A stretch of DNA of 64,000 bases from Pseudomonas ovata. GTDB lineage: Bacteria; Pseudomonadota; Gammaproteobacteria; Pseudomonadales; Pseudomonadaceae. The notes under the pieces are model-generated. The model saw nothing but the letters and a program-made list of their open reading frames with translations. It did not search any database and was not told the origin of the DNA. The DNA is taken from positions 1 through 64,000 of the forward strand of contig NZ_QFFU01000001.1 in the NCBI RefSeq assembly GCF_003131185.1, in the 5' to 3' direction. Below, one piece after another: positions 29,096 to 38,883 of the stretch (position 1 is the stretch's first letter; every line of letters begins with the position of its first letter). The position numbers were made by a program, and so were the translations under genes.

Positions 29096-30417
29096 TGATT
29101 CGACGCTTATGGCGCTACGCGCTGGTGGTACTGGCGATTGTGCTGATTGCAGGCGTGGGGGTGTGGTTCTGGCAGCGTCCTGCCACCCCGGCCACGCTGG
29201 AACAACTGACCCTGGCCGACGGCGCGCCCGTGACCCGCGTGACCCCGGCCGGCCGGGTCAAGACCCGTATCGCCCTGGCGGTCTCGGCCCAGGACAAACT
29301 CAGCGACAAGCAATTGCAGGCGCTGGGCACCGACGCCAGTGCGCGCATTGTGCAGGTCGTGTTGCCCGCCGATGACTGCGTGCTGCAGCGCAAGACCTTT
29401 GAAGCCGCCCTGCAGCAGCTCGACGGGCCGGCCCAGGTGGTCGGCGGTATCGGCCATGGCGGCACCCTGGCCTGGCGCTGGCTGGCCGCACAGACCGACG
29501 ACAAGGCCCAGGCCATCTCGGTGGGCTTTGCCCTGCAGCATGTCTCCAACCCGCCGCCGGAAGTCGAAGAAGGCGATACACCGCCACAACTCTGCGACGA
29601 ACCACTGCCCCAGAAGGCCCCGCACGGGCATTGGCTGGCCGCCTTCAACGACGCACCAGATGACCCAAGCGCAGCCTTCGTGCGTGATCAGCCCAATGCC
29701 GACACCAGCATCAGCGACTACGACATTCCGCTGCCACAGGTGCTGACCACAGAATTGCGTCATTTGCTGCTCGGTGAGAACGACGCAGGCGGCTTGGGCG
29801 TACCGACCGTCGAGGTGCCGTCAAAGCAGGCCAGTGACACCGTGACCTTGTTTCTCTCGGGTGACGGAGGCTGGCGCGACCTGGACAAGGTCGTGGCCGG
29901 CGATATGGCAGGCATGGGTTATCCGGTGGTAGGCATCGATGTGCTGCGCTACTACTGGGAGCGAAAATCCCCCGAGCAGACCGCCGCCGACCTGACCGAC
30001 CTGATGAACCATTACCGGCAGAAGTGGGGCGCCAAGCGCTTTATCCTGGCCGGTTATTCGTTCGGTGCCGATGTACTGCCGGCGGTCTACAACCGCATGG
30101 CGCCCGAGGATCAGGCCCGTGTCGACGGCATCATCCTGCTGGCCTTCGCCCGCAGCGGCAACTTCGAGATTCACGTCGACGGCTGGCTGGGCAACAAGGG
30201 CACCGAAGCGCAGACCGGCCCGGAGATGGCCAGACTGCCAGCCGCCAAGGTCTTGTGCGTATACGGCGTCGAAGAACAGAAAGACAGCGGCTGCACCGAC
30301 ACCACTGCTGTGGGTGAAAAGCTGCAATTGCCGGGCGGCCATCACTTCGACGAAGACTACCCGGCCCTGGCCAAGCGCCTGATCAAGGCCATCAACCAGT
30401 GGCAGGGCAAGCCATGA
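29095..30417 (+). CDS. VirJ/AcvB-domain serine hydrolase (alanyl-PG hydrolase type)
   Basis: 440 residues: one N-terminal TM or signal anchor (about 7-26, ALVVLAIVLIAGVGVWFW), then a periplasmic alpha/beta hydrolase. The VirJ domain is in the C-terminal half: LFLSGDGGWRDLD, nucleophile elbow GYSFGAD with Ser322, and GGHHFDEDYP with the catalytic His. The P. aeruginosa neighbour of the alanyl-PG synthase at the same place is an alanyl-PG hydrolase; the same role is inferred here. Translationally coupled to mprF. Confidence 0.88.
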   Translation: MIRRLWRYALVVLAIVLIAGVGVWFWQRPATPATLEQLTLADGAPVTRVTPAGRVKTRIALAVSAQDKLSDKQLQALGTDASARIVQVVLPADDCVLQRKTFEAALQQLDGPAQVVGGIGHGGTLAWRWLAAQTDDKAQAISVGFALQHVSNPPPEVEEGDTPPQLCDEPLPQKAPHGHWLAAFNDAPDDPSAAFVRDQPNADTSISDYDIPLPQVLTTELRHLLLGENDAGGLGVPTVEVPSKQASDTVTLFLSGDGGWRDLDKVVAGDMAGMGYPVVGIDVLRYYWERKSPEQTAADLTDLMNHYRQKWGAKRFILAGYSFGADVLPAVYNRMAPEDQARVDGIILLAFARSGNFEIHVDGWLGNKGTEAQTGPEMARLPAAKVLCVYGVEEQKDSGCTDTTAVGEKLQLPGGHHFDEDYPALAKRLIKAINQWQGKP

Positions 30418-30469
30418 CCGCAAATGTCACAATCCCCTGGGTGATCCGCTTCAGCCGCGAATGAACACA

Positions 30470-30502
30470 AGCCCCGGCACCACAAGGTGACCGGGGCTTT
30501 TT
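30470..30502. terminator. Bidirectional terminator between the VirJ-domain gene and kup
   Basis: AGCCCCGG and CCGGGGCT surround an inner CACC/GGTG pairing, followed by TTTTT on the plus strand; it lies between two converging genes. Confidence 0.85.
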
Positions 30503-30505
30503 CAT

Positions 30506-32401
30506 TTACATCTCGACCTGCGTACCCAACTCGATCACGCGATTGAACGGCAGCTTGAAGAAGCGCAGGTTGCCGTTGGCATTCTTGAGCATGAAGGCGA
30601 ACAACGCCTCGCGCCAGCGCGCCATGCCGACCATCTTCGAAGGAATCACGGTCTCGCGGCTCAGGAAATACGTGGTACGCATCGGGCTGAAGTCCAGCTC
30701 ATCGAGCGGGCACAGGCTCAGTGCCTGAGGCACATCCGGCTCGTCGATGAAGCCGAAATGCAGGATCACCCGGTAAAAGCCTTCGCCATGAGCCTCTACT
30801 TCAAAGCGCTCATGGGCAGGTACCCGTGGCTGATCCTCATACATCACGGTCAGTAACACCACCTGCTCGTGCAATACCTGGTTGTGCAGCATGTTGTGCA
30901 GCAAGGCATGCGGCACCGCGTCCGAGCGGGCGGTCAGGAATACGGCCGTGCCCTGCACACGGTGTGGGGGCTGCACACGAATGCTGCCGATGAAGATCGG
31001 CAATGGCAGCCCCCCCTCGTCGATGCGCTCGGCCAATAGTTGCCGGCCACGCTTCCAGGTGGTCATCAGGATAAACAACGCCGCCCCCGCCAGCACCGGA
31101 AAGGCCCCGCCCTGCACCACCTTGGGTACGTTGGCGGCGAAGAACAGACCGTCGACCAGCAACAGTCCGATCAGCAGCGGCACGGCCAGCAACGGCGGCC
31201 ACTTCCACAACAGCAGCATGACCGCCGACACCAGAATCGTGGTGCACAGCATGGTGCCGGTCACCGCGACACCGTAGGCCGATGCCAACGCGCCTGAAGA
31301 TTCGAACCCGATCACCAGCAGGATCACCCCTACCATCAGCGCCCAGTTCACGGCACCGATGTAGATCTGCCCCTGGGCGTCACTGGAGGTGTGCTGGATG
31401 TACATGCGCGGGATGTAACCAAGCTGAATGGCCTGCAAGGTCATGGAGAAGGCGCCGGAAATCACCGCCTGCGAGGCAATGATGGTCGCCAGCGTGGACA
31501 ATGCAATCAACGGCAGCAAGGCCCAGCCCGGCGCCAGCAGGTAGAACGGGTTGCGCACCGCTTCAGGGTGTTCCAGCACCAGTGCGCCCTGGCCGAAGTA
31601 GTTGAGCAGCAAGGCCGGCAGGACCAGGATGAACCAGGCCCGGGAAATCGGCTTGCGACCGAAATGCCCCATGTCGGCATACAAGGCTTCCGCACCGGTC
31701 AGGGCCAGCACCACCGCGCCGAGAATGGCCACGCCAATGCCGGGATGCACGATGAAAAAGCGCACCGCCCACACCGGATTCACCGCCTGCAAGACCTCCG
31801 GGCTGTGCAGGATGCCGTACACCCCAAGCGCTCCCAGCACCAGAAACCAGAGGACCATGACCGGCCCGAACAGCACACCGATACGCGCGGTGCCGTGCTT
31901 CTGGATCAGGAACAGGCCCACCAGCACCACCAGCGCCATCGGCACGATCCAGCGCTCCAGCCCCTCGAAAGCCAGCTCCAGCCCTTCCATGGCCGACAGC
32001 ACCGACACTGCCGGCGTAATCATGCTGTCGCCATAGAACAGGGCCGCCCCGAACAACCCGAAGGCGATCATCACCGCCTGCAACCGTGGAAAGCGCACCG
32101 TCGCCCGCCGCGCCAGCGCCGTCAAGGCCATGATGCCGCCTTCGCCCTGATTGTCGGCACGCAGGACAAACACCATGTACTTGAACGAGACCACCCAGAT
32201 CAACGACCAGAAAATCAGCGACAACACGCCGAGAATGGCATCGTGGGTCACTTCAACCCCATAACCGCCCTGAAACACCTCCTTGAGGGTGTACAGCGGG
32301 CTGGTGCCGATATCGCCGTACACTACGCCCACTGCCGCCACCAGCAATCCCAACGGCTTGGCGGCACTTCCTGTTCCGGCCTGACTACTTGTATGACTCA
32401 T
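30506..32401 (-). CDS. kup: Low-affinity potassium transporter Kup
   Basis: KUP/HAK/KT family K+/H+ symporter, 631 residues. About 12 TM segments occupy the first 430 residues, starting with [18 protein letters not shown], the family signature, and [14 protein letters not shown]. The C-terminal cytoplasmic domain is about 150-200 residues. It is a single-gene unit. Confidence 0.95.
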   Translation of the reverse strand: MSHTSSQAGTGSAAKPLGLLVAAVGVVYGDIGTSPLYTLKEVFQGGYGVEVTHDAILGVLSLIFWSLIWVVSFKYMVFVLRADNQGEGGIMALTALARRATVRFPRLQAVMIAFGLFGAALFYGDSMITPAVSVLSAMEGLELAFEGLERWIVPMALVVLVGLFLIQKHGTARIGVLFGPVMVLWFLVLGALGVYGILHSPEVLQAVNPVWAVRFFIVHPGIGVAILGAVVLALTGAEALYADMGHFGRKPISRAWFILVLPALLLNYFGQGALVLEHPEAVRNPFYLLAPGWALLPLIALSTLATIIASQAVISGAFSMTLQAIQLGYIPRMYIQHTSSDAQGQIYIGAVNWALMVGVILLVIGFESSGALASAYGVAVTGTMLCTTILVSAVMLLLWKWPPLLAVPLLIGLLLVDGLFFAANVPKVVQGGAFPVLAGAALFILMTTWKRGRQLLAERIDEGGLPLPIFIGSIRVQPPHRVQGTAVFLTARSDAVPHALLHNMLHNQVLHEQVVLLTVMYEDQPRVPAHERFEVEAHGEGFYRVILHFGFIDEPDVPQALSLCPLDELDFSPMRTTYFLSRETVIPSKMVGMARWREALFAFMLKNANGNLRFFKLPFNRVIELGTQVEM

Positions 32402-32687
32402 CGAAAACTCCAGAAGCCGGAACCTGAGGCTCGGGCACGCTGCGCCCGGGCTGAATCGTGTTTGAGCTTAACAACAGGAAACAATTGAGTTTGCACGGTT
32501 TCTTGACAGATTCCGCGCGCAACGGCGCGAAGCATAGCGCAGCACTCGTCTTATTTCTCCGTCAGGCACTGGTCATGTCGCCGGCTGATCGCTAGAATTG
32601 CGCACTTTTTGACCAGAGGCGCACCCAGCGCCCACGTCGGAGCCCGCGCAGTGCGTTGAGGCCTCCCCCTTCACGCCGAGGTTTGCC

Positions 32688-34034
32688 ATGTCCACCGTCA
32701 ACACCCCCGCATCCGCGCCCAAAGTCGGATTCGTCAGCCTCGGCTGCCCGAAGGCGCTTGTAGACTCCGAGCGCATCCTGACCCAGCTGCGCATGGAAGG
32801 TTACGAAGTCGTGTCGACCTACGAGGACGCCGATGTGGTGGTCGTCAACACCTGTGGCTTCATCGACTCGGCCAAGGCCGAATCGCTGGAAGTGATCGGT
32901 GAAGCGATTGCCGAAAATGGCAAGGTGATCGTCACCGGCTGCATGGGCGTCGATGAAAGCGTGATCCGCAACGTGCACCCCAGCGTGCTGTCGGTCACCG
33001 GTCCCCAGCAGTACGAACAAGTGGTCAATGCCGTGCATTCGGTCGTGCCACCCAACATCGATCACAACCCGCTGATCGACCTGGTGCCGCCGCAAGGCAT
33101 CAAGCTGACCCCGCGCCACTACGCGTACCTGAAGATTTCCGAAGGCTGCAACCACAGTTGCAGTTTCTGCATTATCCCGTCGATGCGCGGCAAGCTGGTC
33201 AGCCGTCCCGTGGGCGACGTCCTCGATGAAGCCAAGCGCCTGGTCAAGTCCGGCGTCAAGGAACTGCTGGTGATCTCCCAGGACACCAGCGCCTACGGCG
33301 TAGACGTCAAGTACCGCACCGGTTTCTGGGACGGCCAGCCAGTGAAAACGCGCATGACCGAACTGTGCCAGGCGCTCAGCTCGCTGGGCGTCTGGGTGCG
33401 CCTGCATTACGTCTACCCGTACCCGCACGTCGACGAGCTGATTCCGCTGATGGCCGCCGGCAAGATCCTGCCGTACCTGGACATTCCCTTCCAGCACGCC
33501 AGCCCCAAAGTGCTCAAGCTGATGAAGCGCCCGGCCTTCGAAGACAAGACCCTGGCGCGGATCAAGAACTGGCGCGAACAGTGCCCGGACCTGATCATCC
33601 GCTCGACCTTCATCGTGGGCTTCCCGGGCGAGACCGAAGAAGACTTCCAGTACCTGCTCGACTGGCTGACCGAAGCCCAGCTCGACCGCGTCGGCTGCTT
33701 CCAGTACTCGCCGGTCGAAGGCGCACCGGCCAACCTGCTGGACGCCGCCGTGGTGCCCGATGACATCAAGCAGGACCGCTGGGACCGCTTCATGGCCCAT
33801 CAACAAGCCATCAGTGCCGCCCGCCTGCAAATGAAGATCGGCAAGGACATCGAAGTGCTGATCGATGAGGTCGACGAGCGCGGCGCGGTCGGACGTTGCT
33901 TCTTCGACGCTCCGGAAATCGACGGCAACGTCTACATTGGTCTTGAGGACGACAGTCCCGTCAAGCCGGGCGACAAGATCATGTGCCGGGTGACAGACGC
34001 CGACGAGTACGACCTGTGGGCCGAACCGCTGTAG
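32688..34034 (+). CDS. rimO: Ribosomal protein S12 methylthiotransferase RimO
   Basis: Radical SAM enzyme that methylthiolates Asp of ribosomal protein S12. It is 448 residues: UPF0004 domain with Cys20 ([12 protein letters not shown]), NTCGF and TGCMG; the radical SAM cluster Cys154, Cys158, Cys161 ([17 protein letters not shown]); and a C-terminal TRAM domain. MRGK and the S12-specific [12 protein letters not shown] separate it from MiaB. Confidence 0.97.
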   Translation: MSTVNTPASAPKVGFVSLGCPKALVDSERILTQLRMEGYEVVSTYEDADVVVVNTCGFIDSAKAESLEVIGEAIAENGKVIVTGCMGVDESVIRNVHPSVLSVTGPQQYEQVVNAVHSVVPPNIDHNPLIDLVPPQGIKLTPRHYAYLKISEGCNHSCSFCIIPSMRGKLVSRPVGDVLDEAKRLVKSGVKELLVISQDTSAYGVDVKYRTGFWDGQPVKTRMTELCQALSSLGVWVRLHYVYPYPHVDELIPLMAAGKILPYLDIPFQHASPKVLKLMKRPAFEDKTLARIKNWREQCPDLIIRSTFIVGFPGETEEDFQYLLDWLTEAQLDRVGCFQYSPVEGAPANLLDAAVVPDDIKQDRWDRFMAHQQAISAARLQMKIGKDIEVLIDEVDERGAVGRCFFDAPEIDGNVYIGLEDDSPVKPGDKIMCRVTDADEYDLWAEPL

Positions 34035-34055
34035 TCCCCGGGACGGTGCTTCCCC

Positions 34056-34078
34056 AGCCCCGCCGTCGCGGGGCTTTT
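34056..34078 (+). terminator. Terminator of rimO
   Basis: GCCCCGC-CGTC-GCGGGGC followed by four T, 22 nt after the rimO stop. Confidence 0.82.
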
Positions 34079-34101
34079 CATTGGCGCAGGAGTGAGGCGA
34101 G

Positions 34102-34557
34102 ATGGACTTCCATTGCCCTGACAGGCACGACTACCCACGGCTGATCGAGCTCTGGGAAAGCGCCGTGCGCGCCACGCATGACTTTTTGCCCGAGCCTTAC
34201 CTGCAACGTCTCAAGGGCTTGCTGCTGGACCAGTATCTGGACACCGTGACCCTGTTCTGCACCCGCGACGCCCAAGGGCTGATCACAGGGTTTGCGGGTG
34301 TGAGCCTGGGCAAACTGCAGATGCTGTTTGTCGGCGCCCAGTACCGCGGCCAGGGGCTGGGCACGCACCTGCTCAACCATGCCATCGAGCATTTCGGCAT
34401 CCACGAGCTGGACGTCAACGAACAGAATCCACAGGCGCTGGGGTTTTACCTCAGCCATGGTTTCAGGCAAAGCAGCCGCAGCCCGGTGGACGGCCTCGGC
34501 CAACCCTACCCCATGCTGCGCCTGATCCTTGAACCGGACAGGCTTGCTCGAAGCTGA
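34102..34557 (+). CDS. GNAT family N-acetyltransferase
   Basis: 151 residues. The acetyl-CoA motif A is present as VGAQYRGQGLGTHLLNHA (Q/R-x-x-G-x-G). The start MDFHCPDRHDYPRLIELWESAVRATHDFL resembles the YjaB-type subfamily. The substrate is unknown. ATG at 34102 with AGGCGA nearby. It is a short single-gene unit. Confidence 0.9.
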   Translation: MDFHCPDRHDYPRLIELWESAVRATHDFLPEPYLQRLKGLLLDQYLDTVTLFCTRDAQGLITGFAGVSLGKLQMLFVGAQYRGQGLGTHLLNHAIEHFGIHELDVNEQNPQALGFYLSHGFRQSSRSPVDGLGQPYPMLRLILEPDRLARS

Positions 34558-34629
34558 GCAGCAAACAGATTAACCGGGCGCGCATGCGTACAATGGCGCC
34601 TTTCTACTCTTTAACGACGGCTGCCTTTC

Positions 34630-35340
34630 ATGTCTGAACCCCTACGTCTTTCCAAACGCCTCATCGAGCTGACCGGCTGCTCGCGTCGCGAAGCCGAGCT
34701 GTATATCGAAGGCGGCTGGGTGACCGTCGATGGCGAAGTGATCGAAGAGCCGCAATTCAAGGTCGACAAGCAGAAGGTCGAACTCAACCCGCAAGCGGTC
34801 GCCAACGCGCCGGACCCGGTCACCCTGATCCTGCACAAGCCGGCCAGCCAGAGCCTGGACGCCGCGCTTGGCTCGATCACCCCGGGTACCTTGTCGGTCG
34901 AGCACAGTTACAGCAAGCGTGTGCTCAAGGGCCACTTCCTGCGTCAGGAGGCGGTGTCGAGCCTGCAGGCCAACGCCAGCGGCCTGGTGGTGTTCAGCCA
35001 GGACTGGAAAATCCTGCGCAAGCTCACCGACGATCGCAGCCGCATCGAACAGGAATACGTGGTTGAAGTCAGCGGCGAGATGATCGCCCACGGCCTCAAC
35101 CGCCTGAACCACGGCATGATGCACAAGGGCAAGGAACTGCCTAAGGTCAAGGCCAGCTGGCAAAGCGAGAACCGCCTGCGCTTTGCCTTGAAGAACCCGC
35201 AACCCGACGTCATCGCCCAGCTGTGCAGCGCTGTGGGCCTGAAAATCGTCGCCATGCGTCGTATCCGCATTGGCGGCGTGTCCATGGGCAAGTTGCCTGA
35301 AGGGCAATGGCGCTACATGACTGCCCAAGAAAAATTCTGA
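34630..35340 (+). CDS. RsuA/RluF-like pseudouridine synthase homologue lacking the catalytic Asp
   Basis: 236 residues: N-terminal S4 RNA-binding domain (about 5-55, RLIELTGCSRREAELYIEGGW) and an RsuA-type synthase domain (HKPASQSLD, then ASGLVVFSQD, then MRRIRIGGVSMGKLPEGQWRYM). The family active-site motif is G-R-L-D-x-x-(S/T)-x-G-L; here it is S-L-Q-A-N-A-S-G-L at 111-119, so the catalytic Asp is replaced by Gln113 (codon CAG, 34966-34968). It may bind rRNA without modifying it. Family assignment is firm; activity is doubtful. Confidence 0.85.
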   Translation: MSEPLRLSKRLIELTGCSRREAELYIEGGWVTVDGEVIEEPQFKVDKQKVELNPQAVANAPDPVTLILHKPASQSLDAALGSITPGTLSVEHSYSKRVLKGHFLRQEAVSSLQANASGLVVFSQDWKILRKLTDDRSRIEQEYVVEVSGEMIAHGLNRLNHGMMHKGKELPKVKASWQSENRLRFALKNPQPDVIAQLCSAVGLKIVAMRRIRIGGVSMGKLPEGQWRYMTAQEKF

Positions 35341-35383
35341 TGACCGTTTTCCAGGCTCAAGACCTGAAAGGACTCCTGCTTCC

Positions 35384-35854
35384 ATGATCAACAACGATAT
35401 TCTGCGCAGCGTGCGCTACATGCTCGACATCAGCGATTTCAAGATCGTCGACATCCTCAAGCTGGCCGGCTGCGAACTGAGCCGTGAAGAAGTGGCCGCC
35501 TTCCTGAAAAAGGAAGAGGACGAGGGCTATGTCGTGCTGTCCGACGAGTTGATGGCGCACTTTCTCGATGGCCTGGTGTATTTCAAGCGTGGCAAGGACG
35601 AAAGCCGTGCACCGCAACCGCTCGAGCTGCCGATCACCAATAACATCGTGATGAAAAAACTGCGCGTGGCGTTCGAGCTCAAGGAAGAAGACCTGCACGC
35701 GATCCTCGCCTCGGTTGATTTTCCGGTGTCCAAGCCCGAGCTCAGTGCGCTGTTTCGCAAGGTCGGCCACAACAACTACCGCGAATGCGGCGACCAGTTG
35801 CTGCGCAACTTCCTCAAGGGCCTGACCCTGCGCGTGCGCCCTGCCCAGCCATGA
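35384..35854 (+). CDS. DUF1456 (YehS-like) protein
   Basis: 156 residues, two copies of the DUF1456 helical module: MINNDILRSVRYMLDISDFKIVDILKLAG and ITNNIVMKKLRVAFELKEEDLHAILASVDF. The function is unknown. The stop overlaps the trmO start by 4 nt (ATGA), so co-translation is likely. Confidence 0.92.
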   Translation: MINNDILRSVRYMLDISDFKIVDILKLAGCELSREEVAAFLKKEEDEGYVVLSDELMAHFLDGLVYFKRGKDESRAPQPLELPITNNIVMKKLRVAFELKEEDLHAILASVDFPVSKPELSALFRKVGHNNYRECGDQLLRNFLKGLTLRVRPAQP

Positions 35855-36552
35855 ACCATAGCGTGTCACCCGTGGGTTTCGTGCGCTCCTGCTTCAAGGA
35901 GAAGTTCGCCATCCCGCGCCAGCCACACCTGGCGCCGGCGGCACGCGGCGTGCTGGAGCTGGTGGCACCGTTCGACCAGGGCGATGCCGTGCAGGGCCTG
36001 GAGCAGGTCAGCCATATCTGGCTGTTGTTCCTGTTTCATCAGGCCCTGGAAACCACGCCTCGCCTGAAGGTACGGCCGCCGCGCCTGGGCGGCAACCAGA
36101 GCATGGGCGTGTTCGCCACCCGCGCCACGCACCGCCCGAACGGCATCGGCCAGTCGGTGGTGCGCCTGGACAAGGTCGAAGCAGGCCGTCTGTGGCTGTC
36201 GGGCATCGACCTGCTCGACGGCACGCCGGTGCTGGACATCAAGCCCTATGTGCCCTACGCCGACAGCGTGGCCGGGGCGCGCAACGACATGGCCAGCGCC
36301 GCACCGGTGCTGATCCCGGTGCGCTGGCACGACGATGCCCTGCAACAGGCTCACGCGCAGGCCGTGCGCCTGGGCGAGCCGCTGATCGAGCTGATCGAAC
36401 AGTGCCTGGCCCAGGACCCGCGACCGGCATACCAGGTGCCGGCGCCTGAGCGGCGCTATGGTGCGCAGTTCTGGGACCTGGATGTTCGCTGGCACTATCC
36501 AGAGCCCGGGCTGATCCGGGTACTGGAAGTGGTGCCGGCCAGCGGCCCATAA
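35851..36552 (+). CDS. trmO: tRNA (t6A37) methyltransferase TrmO
   Basis: SAM-dependent N6-methylation of t6A37 in tRNA-Thr (forming m6t6A). It is 233 residues. TsaA-type core: FKEKFAIPRQPHLAP, LEQVSHIWLLFLF, and RATHRPNGIGQSVVRL. ATG at 35851 overlaps the preceding stop. Start sites further upstream lie inside the preceding gene. Confidence 0.94.
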   Translation: MNHSVSPVGFVRSCFKEKFAIPRQPHLAPAARGVLELVAPFDQGDAVQGLEQVSHIWLLFLFHQALETTPRLKVRPPRLGGNQSMGVFATRATHRPNGIGQSVVRLDKVEAGRLWLSGIDLLDGTPVLDIKPYVPYADSVAGARNDMASAAPVLIPVRWHDDALQQAHAQAVRLGEPLIELIEQCLAQDPRPAYQVPAPERRYGAQFWDLDVRWHYPEPGLIRVLEVVPASGP

Positions 36553-36592
36553 AAAAACCCGCCGCCCCCTTGTGGGAGCCGGCGGGTTTTTT
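36552..36592. terminator. Bidirectional terminator between trmO and fpr
   Basis: AAAAAACCCGCCG and CGGCGGGTTTTTT flank a loop containing CCCCCTTGTGGGAG. It serves the converging trmO and fpr genes. The loop is REP-like but too short to call. Confidence 0.93.
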
Positions 36593-36605
36593 CTTCAGGC
36601 GCCGA

Positions 36606-37385
36606 TCACTTCTCGACGAAGGCGCGCTCGATCAGGTAGTCACCCGGCTCGCGCATGCGCGGCGAAACGGTCAGGCCGAATTCGTTGAGCACCTCACTGG
36701 TTTCATCCAGCATGCTCGGGCTGCCGCACAGCATGGCACGATCGTCCTGCGGGTTGATCGGCGGCAGGCCGATGTCGCTGAACAGCTTGCCACTGCGCAT
36801 CAGGTCGGTCAGACGCCCCTGGTTGCGGTACGGCTCGCGGGTCACAGTGGGGTAGTAGATCAGCTTTTCCTGCAGCGCTTCACCGAAGAACTCGTTCTGC
36901 GGCAGGACCTCGGTGATGAACTCGTGGTAAGCCACCTCGTTGACGTGACGCACGCCGTGCACCAGCACGACCTTCTCGAAACGCTCGTAGGTTTCCGGAT
37001 CCTGAATGACGCTCATGAACGGCGCAAGACCCGTGCCGGTGCTCAGCAGGTACAGGTGCCTGCCGGGCTTGAGGTCGTCGAGCACCAGGGTGCCGGTAGG
37101 CTTTTTGCTGATGATGATCTCATCGCCTTCCTTGAGGTGCTGCAACTGGGAGGTCAGCGGGCCATCCGGCACCTTGATGCTGAAAAACTCCAGATGCTCT
37201 TCCCAGTTCGGGCTGGCAATCGAATAGGCGCGCATGAGCGGACGGCCAGTGGGCTGCTGCAGACCGATCATGACGAATTGACCGTTCTCGAAGCGCAGGC
37301 CTGGGTCACGGGTGCACTTGAAGCTGAAGAGAGTGTCATTCCAATGATGAACACTAAGGACACGCTCGTGATACATGTTGCTCAT
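36606..37385 (-). CDS. fpr: Ferredoxin-NADP+ reductase Fpr
   Basis: FAD-dependent reductase, 259 residues. FAD-binding RAYSIASP, NADP-binding STGTGLAPF, GVRHVNEVAYHE and the Fpr C-terminus ERAFVEK. It supplies reduced ferredoxin or flavodoxin for oxidative-stress repair. It is transcribed divergently from finR, whose product activates fpr in P. putida. Start MSNMYHERVLSVHHW at 37385. Confidence 0.96.
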   Translation of the reverse strand: MSNMYHERVLSVHHWNDTLFSFKCTRDPGLRFENGQFVMIGLQQPTGRPLMRAYSIASPNWEEHLEFFSIKVPDGPLTSQLQHLKEGDEIIISKKPTGTLVLDDLKPGRHLYLLSTGTGLAPFMSVIQDPETYERFEKVVLVHGVRHVNEVAYHEFITEVLPQNEFFGEALQEKLIYYPTVTREPYRNQGRLTDLMRSGKLFSDIGLPPINPQDDRAMLCGSPSMLDETSEVLNEFGLTVSPRMREPGDYLIERAFVEK

Positions 37386-37460
37386 GTACGTGAAAACTCC
37401 TGAAGAAATCTGCTCGCGCCGGCACAGGCGCTATTGCGCGCCATTCTAGTGGCAGACACA

Positions 37461-37510
37461 ATATCTGTTAACTGAATTATCAAGATATGGGTTATCGGTT
37501 ATATAGATAT
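37461..37510. promoter_or_regulatory. fpr/finR divergent operator region
   Basis: ATATCT (37461-37466) and its complement AGATAT (37483-37488) form an interrupted palindrome in A/T-rich DNA, and AGATAT recurs at 37505-37510, 22 bp further on and touching the finR ATG. This fits LysR-type binding. The assignment to FinR is inferred from synteny. Confidence 0.5.
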
Positions 37511-38435
37511 GCGATTTACTCTGCGTCAACTCCAGGTCTTCGTGGCCGTCGCCCAGCAGGAAAGCGTCTCCAAGGCCGCGATTCTGCTGTCACTGTCGCA
37601 ATCGGCGGCCAGCACCTCGATCACCGAGCTGGAGCGCCAGTCGAGCTGTCAGCTATTCGACCGTGCCGGCAAGCGCCTGAGCCTCAATGCGACCGGCCGC
37701 CAACTGCTGCCCCAGGCTGTGGCCCTGCTCGACCAGGCCAAGGAAATCGAAGACCTGCTCAACGGCAAGTCCGGTTTCGGCTCGCTGGCGGTCGGGGCGA
37801 CGCTGACCATCGGCAATTACCTGGCCACCCTGCTGATCGGCAGCTTCATGCAGCGCCACCCGGAAAGCCAGGTGAAGCTGCATGTGCAAAATACCGCCCA
37901 CATCGTGCAACAGGTCGCGCACTACGAAATCGACCTGGGCCTGATCGAGGGTGATTGCAGCCACCCGGACATTGAAGTGCAGTCCTGGGTCGAGGACGAA
38001 CTGGTGGTGTTCTGCGCGCCACAACACCCGCTGGCCATCAAGGGCCAGGCGTCGCTGGAAGAGCTTACCCGTGAAGCCTGGATTCTGCGCGAACAGGGCT
38101 CCGGCACCCGCCTGACTTTCGACCAGGCCTTGCGTCATCATCGCAACGGCCTGAACGTGCGGCTGGAACTGGAGCACACCGAAGCCATCAAGCGGGCGGT
38201 GGAATCAGGACTGGGGATCGGCTGCATTTCCAGGCTGGCCCTGCGCGATGCCTTTCGCCGCGGCAGCCTGGTGGCGCTGGACACGCCGCAACTGGACCTG
38301 TCGAGGCAGTTCTACTTCATCTGGCACAAACAGAAGTACCAGACCTCGGCGATGCGCGAGTTCCTGGAGCTGTGCCGGGCCTTTACCGCCGGCGTGCAGC
38401 GCAGCGACCAGATTGTGTTGCCCAGTCTTTATTGA
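37509..38435 (+). CDS. finR: LysR-type regulator FinR
   Basis: 308 residues: LysR HTH (about 1-60, LRQLQVFVAVAQQESVSKAAILL) and a substrate-binding effector domain. In P. putida FinR activates fpr under superoxide stress. Divergent to fpr. The ATG has no evident Shine-Dalgarno, so its translation initiation could be weak or the transcript leader very short. Confidence 0.93.
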   Translation: MRFTLRQLQVFVAVAQQESVSKAAILLSLSQSAASTSITELERQSSCQLFDRAGKRLSLNATGRQLLPQAVALLDQAKEIEDLLNGKSGFGSLAVGATLTIGNYLATLLIGSFMQRHPESQVKLHVQNTAHIVQQVAHYEIDLGLIEGDCSHPDIEVQSWVEDELVVFCAPQHPLAIKGQASLEELTREAWILREQGSGTRLTFDQALRHHRNGLNVRLELEHTEAIKRAVESGLGIGCISRLALRDAFRRGSLVALDTPQLDLSRQFYFIWHKQKYQTSAMREFLELCRAFTAGVQRSDQIVLPSLY

Positions 38436-38444
38436 ACGGGCCTG

Positions 38445-38810
38445 TCAGCCAAGCAGGATCACAGCCCAGACCACGGTAATCATGCTCAGGGCAATCAGTT
38501 GCGCGGCGCTGCCCATGTCCTTGGCGTTCTTGGACAAGGGGTGCAGGTCCAGGGAAATCCGGTCGATGGCTGCTTCCACCGCCGAGTTGAGCAACTCGAC
38601 GATCAGCGCCAGCAGGCATACGGCAATCAACAGCGCGTGTTCGCCACGGCTGACGTCGACAAAGAACGACAGCGGAATCAGGACGACATTGAGCAACACC
38701 AGCTGGCGAAAGGCAGCTTCGCCCTTGAAGGCGGCACTCAGGCCATCGAACGAATACCCGGCAGCATTGAAAATACGTTTGAGGCCGGTCTGGCCCTTGA
38801 AAGGCGACAT
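38445..38810 (-). CDS. dgkA: Diacylglycerol kinase DgkA
   Basis: Integral membrane kinase recycling diacylglycerol to phosphatidate. From the ATG at 38810 (MSPFKGQTGLKRI) it has 121 residues, the usual size. Three TM helices and the signature ELLNSAVEAAIDRISLDLHPLSKNAKDMGSAAQ. An ATG at 38825 is an alternative; neither has a good ribosome site. It lies between finR (converging) and erdR. Confidence 0.93.
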   Translation of the reverse strand: MSPFKGQTGLKRIFNAAGYSFDGLSAAFKGEAAFRQLVLLNVVLIPLSFFVDVSRGEHALLIAVCLLALIVELLNSAVEAAIDRISLDLHPLSKNAKDMGSAAQLIALSMITVVWAVILLG

Positions 38811-38883
38811 ACAGAGAACTGCCATGCAATAAGGAGGAGGGAAATTAAGGCCGGCCTGGTCAAAAAAATGTGAACCCGCCGAA

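Noticed and set aside
36571..36581. REP-like motif TGTGGGAGCCGG in a terminator
   Set aside because: It forms the loop of the trmO/fpr bidirectional terminator and is too short for a REP call.
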